Below, piece after piece: positions 1 to 11,009 of a stretch of 64,000 nucleotides of DNA. The position numbers were made by a program, and so were the translations under genes. Source of the stretch: Hydractinia symbiolongicarpus (Eukaryota; Cnidaria; Hydrozoa; Anthoathecata; Hydractiniidae); contig NC_079876.1 of NCBI RefSeq assembly GCF_029227915.1, positions 28,121,828 through 28,185,827 of the forward strand. Direction: 5' to 3'. Position 1 is the first letter of the stretch, and every line of letters starts with the position of its first letter. Under the pieces are notes generated by a model. It searched no databases, was not told the DNA's origin, and worked only from the letters and a program-made list of their open reading frames with translations.

Positions 1-1565
1 GATATTCGGCTATCTTCTCGACATCGTAATTGAACTTGTCTTCGATGTCTTGTAACCGTTTGCTCGCAAAATATAACACCGTGTCATCTGCAAACTCTAT
101 GACTTCAGAATATTTAACGCACTCTTCAAAGTCATTGAAATAAAGTAAAAACAAGATAGGTCCTAAGATGGATCCTTGTGGTACACCACAGACAATACTT
201 TTCTCTTCGGATGCTACGTTGTTTACTACGCAATACTGCTTTCTATTGAAGAGGTAGTCTGAGAACCAATTCAAAGCAATTCCTTTAATACCATAAGAAC
301 ATAATTTTGACAGTAATAATCCATGACTAAGAGTGTCAAATGCTTTTGACAAGTCAACAAAAATTGCACCAACTAGATTGCCACTGTCTACTTCTTTCCT
401 GATGTTGTCCGTTAATAACGTAGTCGCCATCTCCGTTGATCGTTTTCGACGGTACCCAAATTGATTTCGAGAAAGTAAGTTATTTGATTCTAGATAATCA
501 ATTAATTGGTGATGAACAGCACGTTCTAGAATCTTGGAAACTATAGGAAGAACTGAGATAGGTCGATAGTTTGTTTCTTCAGATGAATTTCCTCCCTTAA
601 AAAGTGGCGTAACTTTTGCGATTTTCCAGTCCGACGGTATTGTACTGGTACGCAGCGACAGGTTTATAATGAATGCTAATGGTTGAGAAAGGAGTGTAGC
701 AGCATCTTTCAAAACACCCGGTGGTATGTCATCTGCACCGGTGGCTTTCTTTCTCTTCAAAGATTTTAATTCTTTTTCGACAAACACTTTCGTGACGTAA
801 TGAAAATGAAAGAGTTTATCAGTCCTGGCCGAAATTATTGGAGTATATCTCCATATAAGGTTTCGTAATGGAAAAGCGACGTCCTTCAATTTTCTAGCGC
901 AATCTGAAAAGTATCGACAAAATTTGTTAGCGTAAAGAAGTTTCTCAGCTGCATCCGGCTGATCACTATTTGTTGGAGATGATGACTTTCCTGCAGGAAA
1001 TATGCTTTTGATTGTTTTGCAAAACTTACGAGGATTATGCCGGTTTTCCACTAACAAGTTTTTCTGATAACCATTTCTTGCAACTCGAATTTTGTTGTTA
1101 CAAAGATTTTTTAATTGTCTGTACAAACATTAATCTGACGCTTTCTTCGTTTTTCGTGCCTTTCTCAAGAGTTTATCTCGATTGTTCATATGTTTCTTAA
1201 TTTCAGCACTCAACCACGGACAGGAACGTCCTTTTACCATTTTGGTTATAACGGGAGCGTGCTTGTCGATTATAGCATGTACTGTTGTTTTAAAATATTC
1301 CCAGGAACTTTCCACGGAACTCATTTCATACATAGGTTGCCAATCATGATTATTTATGTCTGTGTTCAATTTTTCAGGGTCATATTTGTTGTAATTTCGA
1401 CATCGTGTGGTGCGCGATTTAAACTTTTGATGGTTAACTTTTCTTACGCAACCAATACAATCGTGATCACTCAGACTCAGAGGTAGAACGTCCGTGTGGG
1501 AGATCGTCGAACTTTTGTTAGTAAATATCACATCAATTAATGTTTCAGTGTCTTGCGTAAAGAAG
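1..1565 (-). pseudogene. 5'-truncated LINE: end of endonuclease domain plus reverse transcriptase, cut by window edge
   Basis: The minus strand reads as one frame from about 1565 to base 1, apart from a single TAA at 1130-1132 between the two domains. The first part holds the end of an apurinic-like endonuclease, with the TLIDVIF and LSLSDHD motifs (SDHD near 1465). The second part is a non-LTR reverse transcriptase: KIAKVTPLFKGG, RPISVLP, DLSKAFD (about 340-357), GVPQGSILGP (about 159-187) and the catalytic FADDT (about 83-97). This is a Jockey/CR1-type layout. The N-terminal half of the endonuclease is missing, as in 5'-truncated insertions, and the 3' end lies outside the window. The nonsense codon makes this copy dead. 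The domain call is firm; the clade is not. Confidence 0.88.
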
Positions 1566-1765
1566 TGTTGTATATTATTGGTGAAGTTTTTGGTGATATT
1601 GATGATCATGATAAATTAGATTGCGCTGCAGCAAGTGAAATAGCACCTTGTCTGCAAGCTGTTGAACTGGTAGGCCATAACAACCTTGCCTTACATGATT
1701 CAATACTAAGCATAGATGGCGAAATTAGTGCAGATGATTTTTCAGATAGTGAACCATTGTGTTAA
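1553..1765 (+). CDS. Short acidic reading frame next to the LINE 5' boundary, unknown
   Basis: A 70-codon plus-strand frame ends in an acidic tail (SADDFSDSEPLC). Its first 15-20 codons overlap the antisense of the LINE fragment; the rest lies outside it. The tail has balanced composition and could be the last exon of a disrupted gene, but I recognise no domain and see no clear acceptor site. It may be chance. Confidence 0.2.
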   Translation: MRKEVLYIIGEVFGDIDDHDKLDCAAASEIAPCLQAVELVGHNNLALHDSILSIDGEISADDFSDSEPLC

Positions 1766-2016
1766 AAAAAAATTTTAGAGTTTATTTACAAATTTATATA
1801 AATGATAAATGTGTAAACATTCGTAAAATCTTTATATTTATACTTTTACTAACGCATGTAAATGTTTAAGTACCATATGTTCACAACTATTTACTATTAA
1901 CATTATATATAAGTTATATCGATAGCATACTGTCTCTATATAAAGTCTAAAATTCAATTTTCTTTTGCAGATTCCAGTTAGCAAAGTCTGCTATTTTTAA
2001 ACTACTCAGTATATCT

Positions 2017-5000
2017 TCATTGAATCGTGGAAAAAAATTGAAATTCTCGATTAGTAATGTCCTCAAAAACGTTTGCAGAATAGTATTCGTTTGTACGTTT
2101 TATCGCATCATCTTTGAACTTTGGCTCTTTTCTACAACCATGTTTCTTTGCATCACACATTTCATCAGCATGGTCTGTGATAACTTTGAGATTGCCAATA
2201 GATTTTGCAACACGGTCAGCATTTGATCCGTTTACGTTTCACCTTAGCCCCTTAAGCAGTTCTTTCAAATAGTTGTTTAAGTGCTCAAGGTGAATGTCAC
2301 AGGAAATGTTCTTTCCAGCTCTCTCATGTGTGTTAACAAATCTTCCCCAGATGAGATTAAAAGCCGCTTTTGGTTGATGCAACAAAGCAGTTTTAAAACA
2401 GAGAATGCGTATTTTGTGTGATGGAATGTTTTATAATAAAGAAGACCCATTTTATAAAGTTCTAAGAGTCTTGGGCCATCACCTTCTCTTATGGCGTCAT
2501 TAAAATCCGAAAAAAATATATTGAATTGTAGGCATGCACTCATGTATGAAATTTGTGATCAGTGCTCTCTCTTTTTTGCTTCTGACACTAATGTTTCCAT
2601 TCTGTTGTAACCATGTGTTGCTACCTTGTGTCTATCACGGAAACCTTTATATCTAAATGGCGGGTGTTTGCATATGTCAACAAACTTAGGAGTGAAGAGC
2701 TTTAATTTGGGAATACTATTCTCTTTCAAAGAATCTTTATTTTGTAACTTTGGGTAAGGGTATGTCGCAATAAACCTAAAGTTAAAAAATCTGCATGATT
2801 CAACAGTATTAAAGTACTATACACTTTTTAAGAAACAATCTTAATTTTTTACGAGATGTAATTAAAAGATAGTTGTTGACAAGGTTGACTACGTATTGTA
2901 TTTTTATCTTACCTTGTAATAATATTATTATATCACCTTCAAACCATTGTGTCAACGCTTCATTGTCATTTTTTATTTCCTTAGGAATAGGATCACCTAG
3001 AACAAAGTATTTTAGCTTATTTTACACGTTATAAATAAATTTTTTTATTCAACCTTATCCTTACGGTTTTTTTTCTCTATTTTACAATTTCGGACAGTGA
3101 GTGTGTCAGAAATAGAAAAAAGCTTGAAAACGGGGTTGTCTGTCATACCAAATTCAATCATAGCAGCAGTTAGGATTTGAGCATCTGTCTCTTTATCATT
3201 GAATTCCTTATATGCAATAAAGTTTAACTGTGGTCCCTGTTTTGCATTTGTTGTCCTTAACACATTTATTGCCCAAGCGGACGTTCCAACCTCTTTCCCT
3301 GAATTCTTAAGAAATATACTGTCTTTTATCTAAATTGACAAAAGATATATGTAACTTGTCATCTTACTAGAAATGCTTACAGTTTATATGAGTACACAAG
3401 TTCAATACGCATACACATCCTTACGGCATAAAGAACAACTTTAGCATGCCAATCTTCGAACTTTGGTGTAATTCCTTGTAGTTTTTCATAGTTTGTCTCA
3501 CCGTCTAACAATGCTTTTTAAACATTGACAGCCCTTTCTTCGGTTAGTTGATCACCACCAAGCTGTATTGAATGAATCACTTCTGTCAAATTTTCTGTTT
3601 GTGTAAGAGTAGTTGTTTTGTATTTGTCGCAAAATTTCGATCATGTGAGACGATTCGTTTTCTTGACGAAATATTAGGCCAAGAGGTACCTAGAAAAACA
3701 TTATGTAACGATTTAATATTTTTTCTATAAACGACATATTTTTATATTCCTATTCTGAGTTGTAACTTACGACTTCTGATTTTTTAGCCATTTCTCTTCT
3801 GTATTTGTGCGGTATACGCCAGGGAACTATTTTTTTCAATGGTTCAAATGTGGTGATCACGCGTCCCAACAATACTGTATAGTCGCGAAACATTGTTTGC
3901 TGACAGCTCGGACCAGGTAGTAAACCAAACTGTTCATAACTTTGGAGAGGAAAATAGTGGGGACAAATCTGTGTGGGTAATTGCCATTTTCACGTCCTTG
4001 ATGTCGTACGTGCTTATTGAACATGTCAATATTGTCTCCAGCAATCTGAAAAAGAATTTTTAGAAGTACTGCATTTTACGTGAAAAAAAATTAACCATGC
4101 AATTCATTTTAATCAAACTCGTCCTGCGCTCCAATACCTATAAAAAAAGCAAAAAAAAATTCTTACCTGATGTTCCGTAATCTTATCGTTGAGGTTGACA
4201 AGTATTAACTCCTTTAAATCTTTTATTTTATTCTTAAATAATGTGGCGTCAATGTGTTCACCGTGTGTAGCTAAGTTTATTGCGATATCATTTTCCAAAA
4301 TTTCAGTTAATGAAATCGCTGTTACATACACATGAATCCAAAAGCCTGTCGTGCAATAGTTTGCATTGATAAGCCTCCTCTCGTCTACGTTTCTATTCGA
4401 GGCCTTAAAGTCGTGATTTCGTGAAATAGCCTTGTTTTTTTTAATGCAGTTGCAGTTGTTATCTCAAGATGGTCAAACCATTTGAAGCCCTTCTTTTTCA
4501 TGCCAGCGGCAATTAATAATTGATCATTTCTGTGACTAACTACACATGGACGCGTAGAAAATCTGGCTTTGAATAATATACTGTAACAGGATATCCGAAA
4601 GCCAGGGTTGGATGCGGCAGATACCCCAGAACTACCTTTCACTGCTGATGTTAGAACGTGACACATATTCTCAATTTCTTCACACAACTCGGTTAATTTT
4701 CATAATATCTGTAACATTGGCGTGCGTAATCGTGGACATTTTTTCTACTTTTGAAAATTCTTCACGACATTGAGAGTGAATAACATGTAAGACTGCACTC
4801 TTCACCTTTTCTTGCGCCAAAGCATCTTTTACTTTTTGTACGAAATCATCCTAAAGTTTGATAACAGTTGAGAAATTCTAACTAACTAGTCGTTAGCCCG
4901 TGGAAAATCCACGGGTTCGCCCGTCCTTTTTCATACCGCAATGCATGCTTCTCGCTATTGCGCAGTTAAGCTACCATTTTGCGTGACAGACAGACAGACG

Positions 5001-5442
5001 TATACGGGTATTATAATATAGATTTTTTGATGCTTTCTGAGATAAAAAAGAAGATTGAGAGCGGTTGAAAGGAGAAGTTGTCACGCTTCCTGGAATTTTC
5101 TACCTACCTTTTCGCTCTCTTTAGTTTTTTTTTTAAAAAAATGTTCATGTGTTCTTCGAACAGAAGGGGACAAAATTCTTTTTTCTCTGCATTCTGTTTT
5201 TTTTCGGCCTGTTTGGAGCTGCAAGAAACTGCAGACAGGTCCTCCATTTCTTTATCATGGGCTGTATTTTGTGCATCTTTACAACGTTGTTAAAGCAAGT
5301 CCTACATAACGATTGATCGCTGGTTCCTGATGCATTCCAAATGTTAAAACCAATGATTTCTTCAATCATACACTGAATATTTAATTTATCAGAAAATAAA
5401 TTGTGCCAGCTTTGTCGCTTATCGAATGGAACATGGCAAAAC
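2017..5442 (-). pseudogene. DUF6589 gene with N-terminal ZAD-like zinc finger, decayed
   Basis: Several minus-strand pieces line up in order as one spliced gene. The first exon (about 5436-5108) has CxxC-type pairs (the first pair is completed by codons at 19379-19401; then LCRTCF) and ends at a GTAGGTAG donor after a one-base slip. The next piece (4850-4385) follows a CTTTAG acceptor and has a slip near 4695. Then come 4331-4113 (DKITEHQ), a stretch with AGDNID and the hallmark LGGDQLTEERAVN (about 3560-3520, followed by a TAA), 3263-3045, and 2543-2017 with the family signature DAIREGDG, EHLNNYLKELL and NADRVAKSIG. That end matches the conserved DUF6589 C-terminus. Function is unknown. DUF6589 genes are multicopy in cnidarians and fungi and may themselves be mobile. 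At least four frame lesions make it a pseudogene. Its start codon is now 14 kb away. Confidence 0.75.
4886..5022 (-). mobile_element. Short non-autonomous Helitron in a DUF6589 intron
   Basis: Read on the minus strand it begins A|TCTATATTATAATACCCG and ends in a perfect hairpin (CCCGTGG/CCACGGG) followed by CTAG|T. These are the Helitron rules: 5' TC, 3' hairpin plus CTRR, insertion between A and T. Length is 137 bp, with no coding capacity. It sits between the first two coding exons of the DUF6589 gene. A related copy lies at about 21163-21285. Confidence 0.8.
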
Positions 5443-5680
5443 TACGGTGGCCGAGGGTGCCACCATTAAAAATAACTTTAATATTCACAATAAGTTTATT
5501 TTAAAGTTAAGTTTAAAATAACAACTTGTTAATTAAACTGAGTTTAAAATTCAAAAGAAATTTGATCTGAAATTCAATTCTATCCCCGGCCGAGGGCTGC
5601 CAACGCTAATTAATATCGAATTTGTTTTTGAAATAAATTAAACTTAAAGTTTCGCTATGGCCGAGAGCTGCGAATGTTTT
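5443..5680 (+). repeat. Left end of IS3EU-like element with iterated GGCCGAGnGCTG motif
   Basis: The GGCCGAG(A/G)G(C)TGC motif occurs three times: about 5449 (terminal, within a small GGTGGC...GCCACC hairpin), about 5587 and 5659. AT-rich spacers separate them. The innermost copy (5656-5680) matches the inner copy of the right end over about 25 bp. Such sub-terminal iterations are usually transposase binding sites (inference). Confidence 0.75.
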
Positions 5681-5728
5681 GGTGTTTAAGCGCATGTCCT
5701 TAAGTCATATTCAAATTGCAGTTTCAAA

Positions 5729-7264
5729 ATGGCGGGTTGTAGCACATGGGAACTTAACGATAGTTTGCGCAGAGATTTAGAAAATTAAGGCATTCAAAGG
5801 AAAGAAATTTTGGACTTTATGTATCGTGACTATCCACAGTATACATGGAGCATCCGTACTTTAGACAGAAGGTTACGAAAATTTGAGATATATTATATTG
5901 ACATGGTAAATACAACTGTGGAAGATGTCAGAAGCGTGGTAAAAAAGGAATTAGATGGTCCTGGTAGATCATTAGGGTACAGGGCGTTACGGCAAAAAAT
6001 ACGTCAGAAATACGCAATGAAGATACCAAGGGATGCAATACACAACATTATGTACGAAATGGACCCAGAAATGCTTAACGAAAGACGGCCAGGTACCAAG
6101 AAGGAAAGAAAACGAAATAACTTTATCAGCAATGGACCGAACTGGGTATTATCGTTGGATGGCCATGACATGCTTACGGGATACCAAAATTGGACATTTC
6201 CCTTAGCTATTTATGGCTGTATGGATACAGCTAGCAGAAAACTTTTATGGTTGTGCATATGGGACACCAATTCAAAACCTGAGCTTATTGGTAGGTGGTA
6301 CCTTGAACACTTATATGAATGCAGAACTGTACCCGCTTAGTTGAGAATTGACAAAGGCACCGAGACAGGAGTTATGGCCACAAAGCAGGCTTATTTACGA
6401 CGTAACCATGACGACTTAGACGACTCAATAGACAGTGGTATATATGGACCTTCTACATCTAACCAAGTAAGAACTATACTTCTATCGTCTTGGCTTAATT
6501 TGTAATAAACTTCTAAAAAATCTGTGCCTGTTTCTAATAGATCGAGGTGGCGATGGTGGCGAGAATTACATGAACGCTTAGAGAAGTACTTCAAGGACGG
6601 CTTGTTTTGGTTAAAAGAGAATAATCATTATGACCCTAATAGCAAACATGATAGGTAAAGATATAAGTATGAGAAAGGAAAAACAACCAGTTAAAAATCT
6701 TTAAGCTCTACAATAAATACTAACACAATGCAACAATAAAGAATATGCAAAATATATAAATAAAATCTTTTTTTCTCAAATAAATACTAACAATAAAAAA
6801 AGTTTAAAATGTTAAAGTCAAGATACTTTTTTCTAGAAATCCCTTGAAATATATCCTGATACCCTTATTGCAGCAACAGCTGTTGGATGAATTCAAAGAC
6901 ACTGTCTAGAATTCGCACCGCATTCGCAAACAAAAAGATCAATTATTGCCTGATGGCGTACCGGATCATATTTTTGCCTTTCCAGAGAGATATGGTTTGA
7001 CCAACTGTGGTATGTACAAAAATATATAAAATAAATTACATGTTTTAAATATTTTAAATATCTTTCTGTGTTTAAAATATCAAAAACCAAATTTTAGGTT
7101 TTCAGTTGTCACAAGAGGGGCTAGAAGACGTTGCAGGTTTGTCTGGAGTCCTTCAAAATGAACACAACTACATATCTGACAGCTTAGTAAGGAAATCTGA
7201 GGCTATTGTAAAGCACCCTTTTGATGTTAAAGAATATGTAAAAATGTGGTATTATTATACTTAG
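5729..7264 (+). pseudogene. IS3EU-like transposase (integrase-fold DDE), spliced and broken
   Basis: The gene starts at an ATG 49 bp inside the innermost end repeat (protein begins MAGCST) and is read through three introns: 6467-6540, about 6655-6836, and from about 7010 to 7097. The catalytic core is recognisable: SLDGHDM (first Asp), DKGTETG (second Asp) and STSNQ/IERWW (Glu, split by an intron). Upstream is a DNA-binding region with GYRALRQKIRQKY; downstream are PDGVPDHIFAFPERYGL and a C-terminal SGVL segment. Lesions: TAA at 5786-5788, TAG at 6338-6340, a frame break at the start of exon 2, another in exon 3, and a TAG in the DTV*NSHR segment. It cannot encode an active enzyme. Many cnidarian proteins share this layout. 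Confidence 0.85.
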
Positions 7265-7312
7265 TATGTGTTAAATTGTTTTTGTTAAAACTACAAAATT
7301 AACTAAAAATGC

Positions 7313-7508
7313 TGTTTTATCCACAATTATAATCAGAGGACTGTATAATAAGAATACGAGGTTTCGGGGGTATCAACCAAAGAGAACAACCTCGTTCAAC
7401 AAGAAGTAAAATCTAATTAAGCTCTTCAAAAATATAAACAGAAAAATATATACAAAAGTGAGCGCACGTGTAAAGGTCACGTGTTCAAGTCACATGGTCA
7501 ATTCAACA
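7313..7508 (-). repeat. BEL 3' LTR
   Basis: 196 bp, TG...CA, identical by eye to 17648-17843. Identity of the pair implies a recent insertion relative to the surrounding decayed genes. Confidence 0.95.
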
Positions 7509-7517
7509 TTCCCCCAG
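7509..7517 (-). promoter_or_regulatory. BEL polypurine tract
   Basis: On the minus strand the sequence CTGGGGGAA directly precedes the 3' LTR, the expected place for plus-strand primer generation. Confidence 0.7.
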
Positions 7518-7542
7518 TTGACGGAGGTCAAAACTTGTCATC

Positions 7543-9343
7543 TCAAATGTTTACAATCTCAAGATCCTTTTCATCAACAAATGTTATCTTTGATTCAGCT
7601 AACTGATCGTTTTGTGTAACTGATTGTTCATCAATAAATTGTATTGCTGGTTCTGTTGATTCATCGTTTGGAATAATACACTGTTCAAACGGTATCAATT
7701 TATTGATCGGTCGCCGTAAATTTGATCGTCTGTCTTGATCAGTTTTGCATTGTACTATCGCTGCACGTATTTTTCCTTCTTTTCCCTTCAACGTTTCTTT
7801 TATTCGACCAATTCGCCATTGTGATCGTGGCATTCTATCATCAGCAACAACAACTACGTCGTCAACGTTTGGAATTAAACATTTATTGAAACGACTATTC
7901 TTCAATTTGTGGAATTCTCGTAATTCTGTGACGTATTCGTCACGCCATCTATTCCAAAAGTGTGTCAGTAATCGGTTTACGTTTTCTTTCCGTTTGACAC
8001 TCATATCAGCCGAGAGATCTTCAGGTATTAAGTTGTTCTCATCTGCTTTCGTGTTTAATTTTCTTCCATACATAAGATGATTAGGTGTTAATGGTTCTTC
8101 ATTAAGTTCTTCATATATGTACGTTAATGGTCTGTTATTTAGTATAAATTCAATTTCAGTTAGTATCGTTAAAAGTTCGTTATACTTCAGGCGACTATTG
8201 CCCAGAACTTTCTTCAGTGGTCTTTTGACTGATTTGACCAAACGTTCGAAGAATCCGCCTTGCCAAGGGGCAGACTCAATATTAAATTTCCAATTAATAT
8301 TTTTACTAGCAGCAAAGTTTTGTACGTCTTCGCTAATAAAACATTTACCATTGTCAGATAAAATGAAGTTCGGTGCTCCTTTTCGAGCAATAAATCGTTT
8401 CAGAACTTCTATACATTCAGGTCCAGAAGAATTCGAAGCTAAGTCTAAATGAATAGCTCTAGTACTCGCACACGTTATAAGAACTATCCAAGCTTTATAC
8501 ATATCTGGTTCTTCGTTAAAAACATTTTTTACAAATAAAGGACCAGCATAGTAGAAGCCAACTACTTCAAATGACATGTTATCTTGTAATCTACTCTTCG
8601 GTAATGATGGAGGATCTGGGTACGGATATGGTTTGTTCTCGTACCTTCGGCACTTTTGACATGTACGAATAAAATTTCTAACAACATTTCTACCAGATGG
8701 AATCCAAAATTCTCTTCTAAGTTCTGTGAGTGTTATTTTTGTGCCATAATGCTTCACAGATTCATGCACATGTCGAATGATTAATTTTGTTAGATAAGAG
8801 TCTGGTACTAACAGAATAGGATACCTGGAGTTATATGGTACAGGAGCATTTCCTAACCGACCCCTGCACCTCAGCAAAAAATCTGTGTCTTCAAATAAAT
8901 CCAGGTTCTTTTCCCAATGTTTAAATTTCTTGTGTCTTTTCACATCTTCTTGAGCATCTTTGATGATTACCAATCTTGCATGACCAATTTCTTCGGCTGA
9001 TAGCCTCTTATAATTAAAATTTTTTCTATCTTCTTTCTTCTTTTTTACATTACTTATAAATCTCATCACATAAGCTGTGACGTGTACTAATTTATCAAAA
9101 CTACTGTATTTTTTTATATCAATTATGTTACGAATACCCGGTATAATTGGGAAATTCGTGTTTACACTATCCGAGACATTTTCATTGGCAGTAGAAACAT
9201 CACATACAGTATCATACACTTCATCAGACACAGGAGTAGTAGAAGACATAACATTATCACAGACATTCTCAGACACAGTATCAGTAGAAATAATAGATAG
9301 ATTTTCAGACACAGTAATATTTTTTAGTTCATTATTTAATGTT
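7543..9343 (-). CDS. BEL pol, C-terminal part: integrase and DUF5641 tail
   Basis: This is the downstream part of pol, separated from the upstream part by the hAT element. In order: an H2C2 zinc-binding region (HVHESVKHYG ... CQKCRRYE), an integrase core, and the basic DUF5641-type tail (FWNRWRDEYV ... RPINKLIPFE). The second catalytic Asp (LSDNGKCF) and the Glu (GGFFERLV) are present. The first is not: where the family has GVDFAGPL, this copy has a Tyr codon at 8551-8553 (GFYYAGPL). A single base change would explain it, and it should abolish integration. Removing the hAT and one copy of ATGTT joins this frame in phase to 13714 and upward. Confidence 0.93.
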
Positions 9344-9789
9344 CAGGGGCGTAGCCAGCGTCAGTCAGGCTCTGCGATCGACTGACCTACTTTTTTCATC
9401 CCAAAACGTCGTTTTTTTCACCGCCCCCGCCAACACATGGATGGGCGCACCGATTATGCATCGGCACAAATCTTTTCCCGGGCGTCGCACACAAGCTTCG
9501 CGCCTTCGCACGTCGTTTTTGCAGGATTTAGCAGTATCCACTTTGTTTTGCAGGCTGAGGTGTTGAATCTCTACTTTGTTTCGCAGATAGTTTTTTCGCA
9601 GGATTACATGCGAAATTTATGCCAATGTAAAGTCATGTGTCTTCCATTTATGGTCATTTTGGACGCATCCTATTGGCTAATAACTTTCGCAGATAGGGTA
9701 AAAATTCGCTCCTTATAAGGCTATATGAAAATACGCGAAAAAGTTAAAAATGAAATCAAGGTCAGTGAAGTTGCGAAGGTGAAGAAATC

Positions 9790-11009
9790 ATGATGGTGTT
9801 ATCAAACGTGAAGTCGTATTTAGCTTCAGAAAATTTGAACGACCTTCAAAAAGTTTCAAGTTCTTTGAGAACTACGCTGGATAATAAACTGAGAGATCCC
9901 GATTTCTCAGTTTTATTAGATGAAGGCGCTGTGAAACGAAACGAAGAAGCTGAAAGTTTCATCCCAAAGGATCATCTGAAGGATAATTCTATTCGGGCTC
10001 TCAGGTTAGTTTATAATTGCTATAATCCTTTGACAATACATTGTTTAAACAATGCAGTGATTAAGTTCGTGTCATTCGACACACGGAATCACTTAACAAT
10101 AATGGTGTAATTGTAAAGTAAACTTATTTTGTATGTTGTGGTTTATGAGAGCTTTATTTTAACTTCAGGTCAGTGACAGACGGTGATTGTTTATACAGCA
10201 GTGCTTCTCTGGCTGTTTCAGGTACGAATGATTTAATAGATGAGCTTAGAGCTTTAACTTGCATAGAGCTTTTCGAAAATTCTCTATTCTACTCAAACCA
10301 TCCAATTTTTGTATCTTTATGTCAATCTTCAGATTTGTTTTCCTGTGTAGAAAGTACATTAAAGTTTTCAGTTAGCCATTCCTCTGTAGACACAGGTCTT
10401 TCGGCAGCAGATCTTGTACAGAAGGAAGCTATTCTTATGTGCAGTAAAAACATATGGTCATCTTTTATCTGTATACTTGCCCTTACCAGTGTATTAAAAA
10501 GAAATATTTCAACTTTATTTCCTGATTGTGGTCAGCTACGATTCAAGACGCTTTTCAATCAGAATATTTTTCCTCGTCTGCCTTCAAATAAAAATTTACA
10601 GCCTGTTTCAATTTTATTTTGCAATAATGGCAAACATTCTGGGCAATTTAAACCCAATCATTTTGTCCCTTTAGTTTCCATTAAATTGAGTAAAGCTACG
10701 TTAAAGCGTCCTGCTCAATATTTTCAAGCTAGGTTGCCATACTTTATGAAGACAGAGAGCAAAATAAAAAGAACTGAAAACGTATGTGTCTCATCACCAA
10801 ATTTTTCCTCTTCATTAGGCCAAACAACATTAGTTAATCAATGTGGTACTTCTGGCACTAATGAGGAGACTTCTTCCATTTCAAGAAAGCCAACCTTTAA
10901 CTTTAAAAACTTTTTTGTCAAAGGAAATGCTAAGTTAAAACCTATTACACCTGAAAAAGTTTTTTTTGCAAAACCTTTATTAAATTCTTCCCCCCCCAGG
11001 TTATATTGA
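9790..11009 (+). CDS. hAT element protein, first part: OTU-like cysteine protease domain
   Basis: Two exons: 9790-10004 and 10169 onward, joined across a clean intron (CTCAG|GTTAGT ... CTTCAG|G) that splits an Arg codon. The junction creates the OTU nucleophile motif RSVTDGDCLYSSASL (Asp-Gly-Asp-Cys), and the domain closes with KPNHFVPLV, whose His fits the OTU catalytic histidine. OTU domains cleave ubiquitin chains; what this one cuts is unknown. After the domain comes a Ser-rich linker ending at a run of eight C residues (10990-10997). The frame stops at 11007-11009, but deleting one C would continue straight into the transposase. The tract is also a good splice acceptor (pyrimidines then CAG). 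The gene is thus probably one OTU-transposase fusion. Confidence 0.82.
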
